Positions 17,117-26,268 of a stretch of DNA of 64,000 bases are shown in pieces. The translations under genes were made by a program, and so were the position numbers. The stretch lies in assembly GCA_028285265.1 (NCBI GenBank), contig JANQPX010000053.1, forward strand, positions 310,001 to 374,000. The letters are read 5' to 3'. The stretch's first letter is position 1. The number at the start of each line of letters is the position of its first letter. The DNA comes from Geminicoccaceae bacterium. GTDB lineage: Bacteria; Pseudomonadota; Alphaproteobacteria; Geminicoccales; Geminicoccaceae. Below the pieces are notes generated by a model, which saw only the letters and a program-made list of their open reading frames with translations, searched no databases and was not told the DNA's origin.

Positions 17117-18019
17117 CTACTCCGCTGGCATGGCCTTCGCAATGTCCATGCGGGTGCTTTCGCGCATCAATTCGCTCAAGATATCGAGAAGGCCGCCAAG
17201 CATCGCTTTGAGGTCAGACACGTTGCTGTGCAGCCGAAGTTTGCTCTCATCCATGTAAAGCCCGCGTCTTATCTCGATCTGTAGGGCGTGAACGCCAAGA
17301 TGAGGCCGACCATAATGCGCTGTGATGTGGCCGCCTGCATAAGGGCGGTTACGCGTTACACGAAGGTCTTGGCCCGCGAGAAACGCTTCCGCGTGGCGGA
17401 CAATCGAGGACATGCAGCTGCTGCCGAACCGGTCGCCAAGTGCGATGTCAATCATGCCTTTATCGGAGCCGCCTTCGCTCAGCGCACCATTGGCGTTGAA
17501 ACTTGGCATAGAATGGCAGTCGAGCAATAGAACCCGGCCGAAACGAGCCTGGCATTCTTCAATCAACTGTTGAAGGGCATGGTGATAAGGCCAGTAAGCG
17601 GCCCGCACACGCTGCTCGACGTGGTCTAAACTCAATCTCTTTCGATAGATCGGTTGGCCTGAGATACGGCTGGGTACCGTACCGAGTCCCGCCCGTGCTT
17701 TTGCTGACTGGCCATTAGCATGCGCTGGGAGGGGGTCGCTCAGCAGATCTTGATCAAATTCAGACGGCTCTCGATTGGCGTCGACATAGGCGCGGGCGAA
17801 CAGAGCCTTCAATAGGGGCATGCCATGCGATGGCGCCATGTCGAACAGTCGGTCAACATGAGCATCTTCAAGCCGACGGAGCTGATTCAGGTGCAGGCGC
17901 GTTTCGCTCAGAACGCAGGGAGGATAAATCTGGCCGCTATGCGGAGATGAGACGATCACCGGCACCGAGCCGCGCGCTGGCCGAACAATCTCAATCATTG
18001 GCCCGAGGTCGGACGTCAT
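17117..18019 (-). CDS. N-formylglutamate amidohydrolase family protein
   Basis: Zinc amidohydrolase of 300 residues in the HutG-type N-formylglutamate deformylase family. Characteristic features are VIVSSPHSGQIYP with a metal-ligand His near the N terminus, DANREPSEFD, LLLDCHSMP with another ligand His, and the VHALQIEIRRGLYMDE segment with the conserved Glu and Arg. The ATG at 18019 starts just before the domain; longer frames to 18115 add 32 unlike residues. It lies 65 bases upstream of the transglycosylase, in the same direction. No histidine-degradation genes are present, so the physiological substrate may be another N-acyl amino acid. Confidence 0.88.
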   Translation of the reverse strand: MTSDLGPMIEIVRPARGSVPVIVSSPHSGQIYPPCVLSETRLHLNQLRRLEDAHVDRLFDMAPSHGMPLLKALFARAYVDANREPSEFDQDLLSDPLPAHANGQSAKARAGLGTVPSRISGQPIYRKRLSLDHVEQRVRAAYWPYHHALQQLIEECQARFGRVLLLDCHSMPSFNANGALSEGGSDKGMIDIALGDRFGSSCMSSIVRHAEAFLAGQDLRVTRNRPYAGGHITAHYGRPHLGVHALQIEIRRGLYMDESKLRLHSNVSDLKAMLGGLLDILSELMRESTRMDIAKAMPAE

Positions 18020-18282
18020 CGGTGTCGTAATCGCCCCCCAACGAAAGCAATTGGAGACAAGCGGTGGGATTGCAAGATGCTGAGCCGTTCGTTCAGAGCA
18101 GCCATTTCTCGTCATTCTCGCGAAAAATGATGCTCAAAGCCCACCGTCTCAACGTCCACCATGAGATCACAGGGGCGACATGGTCGCAAGGGGCGCTCAC
18201 TGCTCAATTCCAACAATTGCTACGTTCTTATCGACGACACGGTTGAAATGCGCGCCATTTAGATTTAGGTAAAGGTCGAAGT

Positions 18283-18357
18283 GGGCGCTTAGCTCAGCGG
18301 GAGAGCACTACGTTGACATCGTAGGGGTCACTGGTTCAATCCCAGTAGCGCCCACCA
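18283..18357 (+). tRNA. tRNA-Val (anticodon GAC)
   Basis: A complete cloverleaf: acceptor stem GGGCGCT/AGCGCCC, D stem GCTC/GAGC, anticodon stem CTACG/CGTAG with loop TTGACAT giving anticodon GAC at 18315-18317, T stem ACTGG/CCAGT with loop TTCAATC, and an encoded ACCA end. No neighbouring integrase or direct repeat of the tRNA end was noticed. Confidence 0.96.
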
Positions 18358-18601
18358 CTTTTCCTCATTCATTGCGAATTCTTACCGATCTGCCGCGGAT
18401 GCTGCTCTGATCGCTAGCCTGATCGAGCCGTGAAGAGAGCTTGGGTCTGATACATCCCAAGGTCCGGTGGGCTGGTCATGGCTGTCAGCTGGCGATCGCG
18501 ACCGTTTCGAGATCTGGTGATCGCGCATGTTTGGCGTGGTTCTCTACATCGCTTTGTTAGGCGAGGGGGAAGGCGGCGCCCTGACCGCACCATCGTCGAG
18601 G

Positions 18602-18838
18602 TCACAAGCTGCCAATCGCAAAGCCTGCCAGCAACGCGACGATGACGATGGCACATAGTGGGAGCGGGCCGATCCGCTCTTGCAGCGACTGAAGCTCATG
18701 ACGGGTTAGCTCCTCTTCGAGAAGCCCTTTCACGAACTGTCCCATATCCTCTGACTCGAGGTAGGGCCTAATCTGACGAAGCATATTATGTGATGTCGTC
18801 TTGATGTGCGCGTCTTGACTATCGGAGAGCGTTTCCAT
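18602..18838 (-). CDS. Small tail-anchored hypothetical protein
   Basis: A protein of 78 residues: a polar, charged N-terminal part that is probably helical, then one C-terminal hydrophobic segment (residues about 60-77, PLPLCAIVIVALLAGFAIG) that would anchor it in the membrane. I start it at the ATG at 18838 because GGGAGA stands 6 bases before it; an ATG at 18853 has no ribosome site. No family is recognised. The codon pattern and the clean hydrophobic tail make it a plausible gene, but the flanks are otherwise poor in coding signal. Confidence 0.5.
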   Translation of the reverse strand: METLSDSQDAHIKTTSHNMLRQIRPYLESEDMGQFVKGLLEEELTRHELQSLQERIGPLPLCAIVIVALLAGFAIGSL

Positions 18839-18853
18839 CAGAGCGTCTCCCAT

Positions 18854-19418
18854 GTCGATGAATGCCGTGGCGCGACGGAAAGAGCAAGCGGGGCGGAGCC
18901 TACGCTGTTGGTCTTAAGCGGGTCATGTCTGATTGGATGGATGGAGCTCGATCTGGCACGGTGTGTATCGTGCCGATCTGACAGGGCAACGCTGCCGCCG
19001 TCTTTACCTTTTGAATGTTGAGGAACGAGATCGATCTTGTCCGACGTATTGATGGCTCGAGCATGGGCGACAGCATTGTGGCTGACGCGATAGCAGCGAG
19101 ACTCAAGTCCGATATCGACAATCATTCCTAGTCAATAATCCGCAGAAAAATGGGACGGTTGGTGTGGCGCGACAGCGCTTCAAATCCAAGCCGTTTGCAT
19201 GACGTCAGTCTAGATCAAGATCGCCTAATAATCTAATAAATTTCCCTTGAAATTCAACTATAAAATTCTAGTCAAATATCGACTGTCGCTGCGATTCATC
19301 GAAGTGGTCTATGTCTATCCGTGCAGAAAGGTTCCGGTCGGCTGACGCGTACGGCGGGCTACTTGGGCCGGGTTTCTTGGCATCGTTGCTGATCATGACC
19401 GCGTGGCGTCAGCCCGCA
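18854..19418. other. Long intergenic region with AT-rich core
   Basis: No convincing gene. The segment about 19200-19290 is much more AT-rich than its surroundings and contains the palindrome TTGAA-A-TTCAA (19247-19257), so a promoter or binding site is possible. The 95-codon minus-strand frame at 18838-19125 lacks protein-like features. The gluconokinase operon ends at the right border. Confidence 0.4.
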
Positions 19419-19931
19419 CTATCTATTGTTGTTGGTTAGCTCACGTTCGATTCGTCGAACGAGATCGCGTGGCGTCGCAGCCACGTCGAGCGAGAGTGAT
19501 CGCTCGTCGGCTGCCGGCAGCTCGAGGATCGCGAGTTGGCTATCGAGGAGGGAGGCGGGCATGTAATGATGGGCACGCTCAAGGAGGCGCCGTTCAAGAA
19601 GATCGCGTTCGCCATGCAGAAGCACGAAAAGGGTGTGATTGCCGGTGTGATGACGAAGACGGTCTCGATAGGCGCGCTTGAGCGCCGAACAGCTTGCGAC
19701 GGCACCGGCATCGTTGTCGCCGACAGTGGCGATCGCCTCCCCCAATTGGTCCAACCAAGGCCAGCGATCTTCGTCATCAAGGGGCTGCCCGGCGCGCATT
19801 TTTTCGACATTGTCTTTCGGGTGAAAGCTGTCTCCTTCGAGAAACTGACAGCCGAGTTGCTGAGCCAGGGCCTTGCCGACGGTCGTCTTACCTGTTCCGC
19901 AGACCCCCATGATGATCACTGATTGTCGCAT
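19419..19931 (-). CDS. gntK: Gluconokinase
   Basis: Phosphorylates D-gluconate with ATP to 6-phosphogluconate, which enters the Entner-Doudoroff or pentose phosphate route. The protein has 170 residues, typical of the GntK/IdnK family of P-loop kinases. Visible are the P-loop GVCGTGKTT, the substrate segment EGDSFHPKDNVEKM, DEDRWPWL, the CSALKRAYRDRLR segment and the GERDLLERRLLERAHHYMPASLLDSQ lid. The ATG at 19931 begins the family core; a TTG at 19958 would add nine residues. It is the last gene of the CUT1 operon and gives the strongest clue that this transporter carries gluconate or a precursor. Gene symbol by family; idnK would be equally fitting. Confidence 0.94.
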   Translation of the reverse strand: MRQSVIIMGVCGTGKTTVGKALAQQLGCQFLEGDSFHPKDNVEKMRAGQPLDDEDRWPWLDQLGEAIATVGDNDAGAVASCSALKRAYRDRLRHHTGNHTLFVLLHGERDLLERRLLERAHHYMPASLLDSQLAILELPAADERSLSLDVAATPRDLVRRIERELTNNNR

Positions 19932-20024
19932 GTCGCTGGGTGCACTTTCTTCACACAAACAAGTCTCGATCGATATCGAGACCGGTTATGACGGCTTGAA
20001 CGTCAAGCCGTTGGCCATGTCATC

Positions 20025-20918
20025 TTAGCCTTTAACGGCACCGGCGGTCATGCCTGCAATAATTTGCTTTGAAGCGACAAAGGTGAAAATGATTGGCGGG
20101 ATAGCGAGCAGCATACCGGTTGCCATGATCACACCCCAGTCGATGCCATGCTCGGTCAACGAATTGACGATGGTGACCGGCACGGTGCGCGTATTGCGGT
20201 CAAGGAGTGCATTGGCAAGCAGGAATTCGTTCCAAGCGATGCGGAAGGTAAAGATCGAGGCGGCGGCAAGGCCTGGTTGGATTATCGGCAGGACGACAAG
20301 AAAGAAAACCTGGAATGGATTGGCGCCATCCATGCGCGCGGCTTCTTCGAGCTGGATCGGTACCTGCACGATGAAGCTTTGCAAAATCCAAATGACAAAG
20401 GGAAGGTTCATCGCGACATAGACGAGGATGATGCCGGCATAGGTCCCATCAAGGCCATATTGAAACGTCCAGATTCCGAATGTCGGCACCAAGAGCACGG
20501 CCGGTGGCACCATGCGCATCATCAGGGTTGTCAATGAGACCGTGCCGCGACCCATGAAACGAAACCGCACCAGCGCGTAGGCAGCCATGCAGCCGAGCAG
20601 CAAGGTGAGCGCCGTTGAAATCAAGGAGATTGCTATTGAATTGCCCAGCGCCCGGGAAAACGTTTTGTCGCAATAGTCAACATGTTCGGGTTCGTAAGGC
20701 AGCCAGTCGCAGAGCACAGTTTCGTAATTGTGCAACGTCGGCATGAACAGCAGGCTGGAGGTTCCGCCGGTGATGTCGACGTTGAGCTTCAATGATGTGG
20801 TCAGCATCATATAAATCGGACCAATCGCCATGATGACGAGGGCCAGGAGAAGCGCGTAGAAGGCAGGACTTGGGTTGTCGCCGACCCGCTTGGCAGCGGC
20901 ACTCGCAGCGGCACTCAT
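20025..20918 (-). CDS. CUT1 ABC transporter permease (MalG-like)
   Basis: Inner-membrane permease of 297 residues with about six helices, beginning with FYALLLALVIMAIGPIYMMLTTSLK. The EAA loop is seen as LEEAARMDGANPFQVFF, the ATPase contact. It shares an ATGA overlap with the preceding permease, and gluconokinase follows after 93 bases. Part of the importer that I connect with gluconate or idonate uptake on the basis of context only. Confidence 0.92.
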   Translation of the reverse strand: MSAAASAAAKRVGDNPSPAFYALLLALVIMAIGPIYMMLTTSLKLNVDITGGTSSLLFMPTLHNYETVLCDWLPYEPEHVDYCDKTFSRALGNSIAISLISTALTLLLGCMAAYALVRFRFMGRGTVSLTTLMMRMVPPAVLLVPTFGIWTFQYGLDGTYAGIILVYVAMNLPFVIWILQSFIVQVPIQLEEAARMDGANPFQVFFLVVLPIIQPGLAAASIFTFRIAWNEFLLANALLDRNTRTVPVTIVNSLTEHGIDWGVIMATGMLLAIPPIIFTFVASKQIIAGMTAGAVKG

Positions 20919-21901
20919 AGAGGCGCTCCTTCAGCAGCGGCCCGCAGTTTTGCGGCCCTTGTTTCAACCACCTTATTATAGACGAACATGATCACGGTCA
21001 GGATTAAGAGCAGGATCAAGAGATAGTTGGACATAGCTGCGGCGACACCAAGCTCTCTGAATTCTTGGGCGGTACGCGCGACCCTGAGGGATAGGATTTC
21101 GGTTGACAGGCCCGGGCCGCCATTGGTCATGACCAAGATCACTTCGAGAACCTTGAAGGCGTCGATGAGACGAAGAAGGCAAGTGACGATCAGAACCGGC
21201 ATCATCAATGGCAGTTTGATATGGACGATCTGTTGCCATGGGGTAGCGCCATCGATTCGGGCGGCTTCGAGCGCGGAGCGGGGTAGTGATTGGAGCGCGG
21301 CGAGGGCCAAAATGAAGATGAATGGCGTCCATTGCCAGATGTCGGCGATGATGATCGACACCAATGCCCAGTTGCTATCAGAGAGCCAGGGAACGGAGGG
21401 AAGTCCCCAACTCTTCAATGTTTGATTAAAAACGCCGACCGAGGGATGGTACATGTAGCGCCACATCAGGCCGACCACGATGGGCGCGATCATCATCGGC
21501 AGGATAAAGATGGTACGAAGCAACGACATGCCCCGTAGCTTGCGGTCGAGCAGCAAAGCGAGGCCGACACCAATCACCATCTCCAACACCACGACGATAA
21601 AAGCGAATTTGAGCGTGACCCATAGGCTCTCGTGGAAAGCTTCGTCTTGGAGCAGAAACGTGTAGTTGCGAAGGCCGACCCACGACGCTTCGCCGATCCT
21701 CTGGCTTGGGTTCCAGTCGAGGAAACTGGCATAGATCATGTAGGCAATTGGGTAGAGCAGAGCGATGGCGAGGACGATCACCGCCGGGGCCAAGAAGACA
21801 TAGGGTGTCAGGCCATTTGCGGTGTTGAGGATTCGCCATGAGCGCTTCGGAACGCGCTTTCGAGCCGTTGAAGCATTCGATGCTACTGCCGAGGTCGACA
21901 T
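20915..21901 (-). CDS. CUT1 ABC transporter permease (MalF-like)
   Basis: Inner-membrane permease of 328 residues. After a basic N terminus come six helices, the first VFLAPAVIVLAIALLYPIAYMIY, with the EAA loop ALEAARIDGATPWQQ and the downstream FKVLEVILVMTNGGPG motif usual for this subunit. It follows the binding-protein gene after 78 bases that contain a very stable hairpin, and overlaps the partner permease by four bases. Confidence 0.92.
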   Translation of the reverse strand: MSTSAVASNASTARKRVPKRSWRILNTANGLTPYVFLAPAVIVLAIALLYPIAYMIYASFLDWNPSQRIGEASWVGLRNYTFLLQDEAFHESLWVTLKFAFIVVVLEMVIGVGLALLLDRKLRGMSLLRTIFILPMMIAPIVVGLMWRYMYHPSVGVFNQTLKSWGLPSVPWLSDSNWALVSIIIADIWQWTPFIFILALAALQSLPRSALEAARIDGATPWQQIVHIKLPLMMPVLIVTCLLRLIDAFKVLEVILVMTNGGPGLSTEILSLRVARTAQEFRELGVAAAMSNYLLILLLILTVIMFVYNKVVETRAAKLRAAAEGAPL

Positions 21902-21932
21902 GCGTTGCCCACTTGCGTTGTCTGCGAAGATC

Positions 21933-21957
21933 CGGGCGGCGCGTGCAGCGCCGCCCG
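21933..21957 (-). terminator. Stem-loop between binding protein and permease genes
   Basis: CGGGCGGCGC (21933-21942) pairs perfectly with GCGCCGCCCG (21948-21957) around the five-base loop GTGCA. It lies 23 bases past the binding-protein stop, with no T-run. It probably stabilises the upstream mRNA or partly terminates transcription, which would give more binding protein than permease. Confidence 0.65.
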
Positions 21958-21979
21958 TAGCCTGCCAGGGAGGCGTCTC

Positions 21980-23308
21980 TTAGTTCCAGGAGTAGTAGCC
22001 GGCTTCATCCATCACGGCCTGGGTGCGCGCGGCGACACCGTCTAAAGCCTCTTGGATGTCCATGCCCTCAGTCAGGACTTTCGAGAGCGTTGTACCGAGG
22101 TCGGCGTTGATCTTTCCCCAAACTGGGATGATGGGTCGCCAATCGGGGTCGGCGTGCTGCAGCGCTTCGCCAAAGGTCGCCATATGGGGGAACTTGGCGT
22201 TCACCTCCTCATCTGCATGGGTCGAAAACCGAGATGGATTACCGCCCTCGAGGGCAATCATCTTGTCGGCCTTCTTCGAGGTCAGCCACTGCATGAGCAG
22301 GAATGCGGCATCTTTGTTCTCGGCATTCTTCGGGATGCCGATGCCAAATCCACCCGTTTGCGAGCCGCGGCGAACGCCTTCTGGGTGCATGGCCCAACCG
22401 ACCTTCCCGACCACCTTCGACTCGTCGGGATTGTCGACCTTGCCGGCGAACACGGTCGAGTCCAAGAACATCGCTGTATCGCCGTTGAGGAAGGCGGCGC
22501 CCGCTTCAGCGAAACCGAACGTTTGGGCACCTTCAGGACCACAATCGACAATGGTTTTGAGAGCTTCCGCCGCCTTCACGCCGGCGTCATTATTGACGAT
22601 CGGTTGCCACTGATCATCAAAGATCCGACCGCCAAGCGGAGCAAGATGCAGGAGGAATGCATGGCTGGCGTGGTGGCCCGAAGCAGCGCGGGAGGAGAGG
22701 CCGCCCATACCCGGTTCAAGCTCCGGAATCTTACAGGCGAGTTCCAGCATCTCATCGTAGGTTTTGGGTACGTCGAGACCGTGCTTTTCGAAAATATCCT
22801 TGCGGTAACCAAGAATTGAGGTTTCCGAGCCAAAGGGAATGCCAAAGAGTGATCCTGTCGGACCAGGCAGATAGCCCTTCGCGCCGCCAGCAACGCCGAT
22901 ATTTTGGACATAACCGTCGATCAGGTCTTCAGCATCATAGCTGGGATCGGCGAGCTTCGGATTCATGAAGAAGCGTGCCAGATTCTCGAGCTGATCGGCA
23001 TAGACATAGTCTGCCTTGGAGAACACCACATAGGCGAGGAGGTCATAGTCCCCCTTGGCCTTGGTAAGCTCGAGGGTCTGCTTTTCACGCATCTTTAGGT
23101 ATTGGAGCTGGTCGACTTCGACCTCGATGCCGGTCTCCTTTGTGAACTCCGGGAGCACCTTCATGACCGCATCGAAATGGGGATGCGCCGGAAAATTCAC
23201 CACCAGTGTTGTGCCAGCATAGTCTTCATAAGGATTGGCCAGGGCACCGCTGGCGCCGATGGCAAGGCCCGCGGCGACGATCGCCGTGGACTTCAGCAGG
23301 TTGAGCAT
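21980..23308 (-). CDS. Extracellular solute-binding protein (CUT1 ABC transporter)
   Basis: Periplasmic binding protein family 1 of 442 residues. A Sec signal peptide (LLKSTAIVAAGLAIGASGALA, cleavage after ALA) precedes the mature part, which begins NPYEDYAG. The body has the typical hinge and C-terminal helix region, ending YYSWN. The ATG at 23308 has GGGAGA close before it. It is the second gene of the operon, after its ATPase. Relatives in this family bind sugars, polyols or sugar acids; gluconate or idonate is inferred here from gluconokinase downstream and the LacI-type site upstream. Confidence 0.91.
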   Translation of the reverse strand: MLNLLKSTAIVAAGLAIGASGALANPYEDYAGTTLVVNFPAHPHFDAVMKVLPEFTKETGIEVEVDQLQYLKMREKQTLELTKAKGDYDLLAYVVFSKADYVYADQLENLARFFMNPKLADPSYDAEDLIDGYVQNIGVAGGAKGYLPGPTGSLFGIPFGSETSILGYRKDIFEKHGLDVPKTYDEMLELACKIPELEPGMGGLSSRAASGHHASHAFLLHLAPLGGRIFDDQWQPIVNNDAGVKAAEALKTIVDCGPEGAQTFGFAEAGAAFLNGDTAMFLDSTVFAGKVDNPDESKVVGKVGWAMHPEGVRRGSQTGGFGIGIPKNAENKDAAFLLMQWLTSKKADKMIALEGGNPSRFSTHADEEVNAKFPHMATFGEALQHADPDWRPIIPVWGKINADLGTTLSKVLTEGMDIQEALDGVAARTQAVMDEAGYYSWN

Positions 23309-23340
23309 AGGTATCTCCCGTCTTTGCTCATTGTCGTTGG

Positions 23341-24420
23341 TTAAAGCGTGACCCCGGTTGTCACATCGAACAGCATGATGTCGTCCGAGCGAACGCCGAA
23401 GGTCATGGTCGTGCCGGCTTTCATGGGGGTGGCGCTATCATACTCAACCAGCACATCCTCAACGCCACATCGGGTCACCAAGACCGAATGAGCGCCAAGA
23501 TATTCGGAAACAACCAGATGAAGATCGATCGGTGCGCCGGCCTGCGAATCGGCGCTGAACGCAGAGGGGCGAATGCCAATCTCGACGGGTCGAGAAGCCG
23601 TCTCTAGTCTGGAACGCTGTTCGTCGTTGAGCGGCAGATCAAATCCGTCGCCACGCACGCGAAAGCTGCCATTCGTTTCGGAGAGTTCCCCATGTAGGAA
23701 GTTCATCGGAGGGCTGCCGATGAAACCGGCGACAAATTTGTTGGCGGGCCGTTTGAACAACGCTTCGGGCGTGCCCTGTTGCTGGATAACGCCGCCCTTC
23801 ATGACAACGATACGATCGCCCAACGTCATCGCTTCAGTTTGATCGTGGGTCACATAGATCATGTTCTTGTCGATTTTGTCGCGCATCTCGGCAAGCTCTG
23901 TTCGCATTTTTGCGCGGAGTTGTGCATCCAAATTCGACAGCGGCTCATCGAACAAGAACGTCCCGGCATCGCGCACCAGCACCCGACCCATCGCCACGCG
24001 CTGACGCTGACCGCCGGAGAGTTCCGCAGGCTTTCGATGCAGATAGTCCTGGATGTTGAGCAAGGCGGCCACCTGCTTCACCTTTTCATCGATTTCAGCC
24101 TTGGGGACTCGAGCGAGACGTAGGGCAAAGGACATGTTCTTCGCGACGTTCATATGCGGGTAGAGCGCATAGTCCTGAAAGACCATGGCGACATCTCGAT
24201 CCTTGGGTTCGAGAGCGCTAATCGGCTGATCGTCGAAGTAAATCTCGCCCGATGAAGGGATTTCGAGGCCGGCCAAAATGCGAAGTGTCGTTGATTTCCC
24301 GCATCCAGACGGGCCGACCAGGACCGTGAACTCGCCGTCATCGAGATCAAGATCGAGCGGTGGCAGCACCTGATGGACGCCGAAACTCTTCGTGACCTGG
24401 TCAAGCACAATATGCGGCAC
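23341..24420 (-). CDS. CUT1 ABC transporter ATPase (UgpC/MalK-like)
   Basis: ATPase of 359 residues serving the permeases of this operon, here a homodimer because only one gene is present. All motifs are standard: Walker A GPSGCGKST, Q-loop FQDYALYPHM, signature LSGGQRQR, Walker B FLFDEPLSNLDA, switch His in VTHDQTEAM. The C-terminal third is the regulatory TOBE-like domain (PVEIGIRPSAF). It is the first gene of the operon; a LacI-type operator candidate lies 23-36 bases before its ATG. Confidence 0.94.
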   Translation of the reverse strand: MPHIVLDQVTKSFGVHQVLPPLDLDLDDGEFTVLVGPSGCGKSTTLRILAGLEIPSSGEIYFDDQPISALEPKDRDVAMVFQDYALYPHMNVAKNMSFALRLARVPKAEIDEKVKQVAALLNIQDYLHRKPAELSGGQRQRVAMGRVLVRDAGTFLFDEPLSNLDAQLRAKMRTELAEMRDKIDKNMIYVTHDQTEAMTLGDRIVVMKGGVIQQQGTPEALFKRPANKFVAGFIGSPPMNFLHGELSETNGSFRVRGDGFDLPLNDEQRSRLETASRPVEIGIRPSAFSADSQAGAPIDLHLVVSEYLGAHSVLVTRCGVEDVLVEYDSATPMKAGTTMTFGVRSDDIMLFDVTTGVTL

Positions 24421-24439
24421 GATCAGCTCCCCATATCGA

Positions 24440-24459
24440 TAATGTGATCGATAACATTA
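24440..24459. promoter_or_regulatory. LacI/GntR-type operator candidate, site A
   Basis: A 20-base palindrome-like site whose ends TAATGT (24440-24445) and ACATTA (24454-24459) are perfect inverted repeats. The core TGTGATCGATAACA (24443-24456) matches the idnO/idnD site at 28144 at 12 of 14 positions. It lies just upstream of the ATPase start codon, where binding would block transcription of the CUT1-gntK operon. Confidence 0.65.
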
Positions 24460-24511
24460 GCGCCAAAACTCCAGCGATGTGCCAAGGGGTTATCAGGGGC
24501 GGATCGTAGGC

Positions 24512-25264
24512 TCATGCTTTGGTCCTTTGTGACGACGGGAGGCCATGCAGAAGCTTCTCAATCGTGCGCATATGGGCCCGCATGGCGAGTTCGGCTGCAT
24601 TCGGGCTACGAGCTTCCAAGGCTTCAACGATGGACTCATGGGCAACAACAGCAAGTGCGATGCCGTCATGATGTTTCATGAGATCACGCCGATGGGCATA
24701 GGCGTGGGCATAGGCTTGGGCGGCGAAGTTGACGAGAACCGGATTGCCGGACGCCCGGAAGATCGCCAGGTGAAATTCACGGTCTGAGATCTGAAAGCGC
24801 ACCGGATCGTTGTCGAAGCCGTGCTGGGCCTCCACCAATTTCTTAAGGCGATCAAGCGTGGTGTCATCGATATGTTCGGCGGCCAGCCTTGCGAGCGCGG
24901 GCTCAAGCACGAGACGAGCGCCCAAAACGGCCTCGTCTGTGAGCTCTGCCATGTCTTGAAGCTCGTCGGGCCAAGGTGCCTCGTCCGCTGCGGGCGCCGC
25001 GCAAACACGGGTACGGGTTCCTTGGCCTATGTCGAGCACACCGCGATCCGCAAGAAGTTGCAGACCGCCGCGTAGACTCTCACGGCTGACTTCGAGCATC
25101 GTTGCGAGCTCTCGTTCCGGCGGCAACTCGTCGCCGGCCTTGAGGAGGCCCGCTGCGATCAGATCGGAGAGACTGCGTGCAATCTGCTCTCGTATCGGTG
25201 CACGCCGAATTCCGCGCCGCAATGCCGGAATGACGATGTCGTCAAGCGAAGCCGTTGCATTCAT
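24512..25264 (-). CDS. GntR-family transcriptional regulator, FadR subfamily
   Basis: Regulator of 250 residues. The N-terminal winged helix is seen in IREQIARSLSDLIAAGLLKAGDELPPERELATMLEVSRESLRGGLQLL, and an all-helical FCD effector domain follows, with the metal-binding pattern D-x-x-F-H-x-x-I (SDREFHLAIFRASGN) and later histidines. Such proteins usually respond to sugar acids or other carboxylates. It lies 91 bases upstream of the ATPase, in the same direction, and its own promoter carries a 25-base motif repeated before the b561 gene. It may therefore regulate itself and that gene; control of the transporter is also possible. Confidence 0.9.
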   Translation of the reverse strand: MNATASLDDIVIPALRRGIRRAPIREQIARSLSDLIAAGLLKAGDELPPERELATMLEVSRESLRGGLQLLADRGVLDIGQGTRTRVCAAPAADEAPWPDELQDMAELTDEAVLGARLVLEPALARLAAEHIDDTTLDRLKKLVEAQHGFDNDPVRFQISDREFHLAIFRASGNPVLVNFAAQAYAHAYAHRRDLMKHHDGIALAVVAHESIVEALEARSPNAAELAMRAHMRTIEKLLHGLPSSQRTKA

Positions 25265-25289
25265 TTACGCAAGCCAATCCCATTGGTCT

Positions 25290-25314
25290 ATTGGTTTGTT
25301 ATTTAGACCATTAT
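25290..25314. promoter_or_regulatory. FadR-type operator candidate, copy 1
   Basis: A 25-base motif, ATTGGTTTG at its left end and TTTAGACCATTAT at its right, agrees at 20 of 25 positions with a copy at 26269-26293. A further half-site TGGTCTA (25284-25290) is the exact reverse complement of TAGACCA (25304-25310). It lies 26 bases upstream of the GntR-family start codon, suggesting autoregulation. Confidence 0.55.
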
Positions 25315-25377
25315 CGAGTAACAGATGCTGGAGTCAACAAGAAAACAACGGAAAGCCGCATCCAAGCTGACGTCTGT

Positions 25378-26235
25378 TCAATCAGGTCTGTTGGGGGTGC
25401 GCCGTCGGGTCACGCCGAGCCCGATAGGTCGCATGTGATTGCCGGGATGGCTCTTGTCTGGGCCCCAAATCGCTTCATAGGTATCGCGCGCAAAACCATT
25501 CGCTTGAAGCCACGTGGCTAGACTGATCAAAAGGCACCACCAGCCCGCAAGGCCTAGCCACATCCAGCGCGGCGCGTTGGCCGCATAAAGGCCGGTCAAA
25601 ACAGCAGCGCAGGCCGTAAATAATGCGATGTAACCGCCGCTTTTGTGGGCGTACTCGAAGAGGCGTCGACGACGTGTCATATCATAGTGATCGCCGTGTA
25701 GCGCGCCGTCTTGGCCAGGGTCGGTTGGCCCACCCTTGGTGCCTCGCAGCCAGCCGCCCAAAAATTGAAATGCCGCAAAAACGATCACGGTCCAGCCAAG
25801 AATATGGTGCAGATCGATGGCATCATTCTCGCCAGTGCCTGTGGCATACAAACCGAGTCCCAGCGCAATGACGACGAGAATTCCGCCACTATATTGACTA
25901 AGGAGGTGGATGTGCCACCAGCGCTTATTGTCGAGAACATGCGGCCAGTTCTGCCCTGGCATGATTTTGAAAAACCGTGCCGCCAGGATGCCGACGGGAA
26001 ACAGAAACGCCCAAGCCAGGACCATGAGGCGACCGTGCCAAGACGTGGCGGCATCGACATCGTGCGGGCGCGTCGAATCGATCGGTTCATTGAGCCAGGA
26101 GAGCGCCCCAGCATCCTGCTCTGCTGCGATGGCCAGGGCTGGCAAAAGACAAAAGCCAATGGCGAGCAGCAGGATGCGAGCGCTATCGACTTTCGAGTGG
26201 TCGGATCGAGGTCCGTGCAGCGAACATGCCGTCAT
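25378..26235 (-). CDS. Cytochrome b561-domain membrane protein
   Basis: Probable haem-b electron carrier, 285 residues. A signal-like first segment (residues 20-37) precedes a lumen-side stretch and then five hydrophobic helices. Histidines at the ends of helices, His67, His108/110, His143/144 and His197, have the spacing expected of bis-haem b561/ferric-reductase-like proteins. A loop rich in Gly, Asp and His lies at 164-183. It stands alone between the 2-hydroxyacid dehydrogenase and the GntR regulator, and its promoter has the same 25-base motif as the regulator. This hints at a role in the sugar-acid pathway, perhaps passing electrons from or to a periplasmic oxidation, but that is only inferred from position. 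Confidence 0.82.
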   Translation of the reverse strand: MTACSLHGPRSDHSKVDSARILLLAIGFCLLPALAIAAEQDAGALSWLNEPIDSTRPHDVDAATSWHGRLMVLAWAFLFPVGILAARFFKIMPGQNWPHVLDNKRWWHIHLLSQYSGGILVVIALGLGLYATGTGENDAIDLHHILGWTVIVFAAFQFLGGWLRGTKGGPTDPGQDGALHGDHYDMTRRRRLFEYAHKSGGYIALFTACAAVLTGLYAANAPRWMWLGLAGWWCLLISLATWLQANGFARDTYEAIWGPDKSHPGNHMRPIGLGVTRRRTPNRPD

Positions 26236-26268
26236 GATCTCGCCACCCTAGCCGGCTCCTAGTGGACT

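Noticed and set aside
18243..18270. Promoter for tRNA-Val (TTGAAA with a downstream AT-rich box)
   Set aside because: The -10 candidates are poor or wrongly spaced.
18283..18357. tRNA-Val as integration site of a genomic island
   Set aside because: No integrase and no second copy of the tRNA 3' end noticed in the window.
22052..22819. 255-codon plus-strand frame
   Set aside because: Antisense to the CUT1 binding protein, with no recognisable domain.
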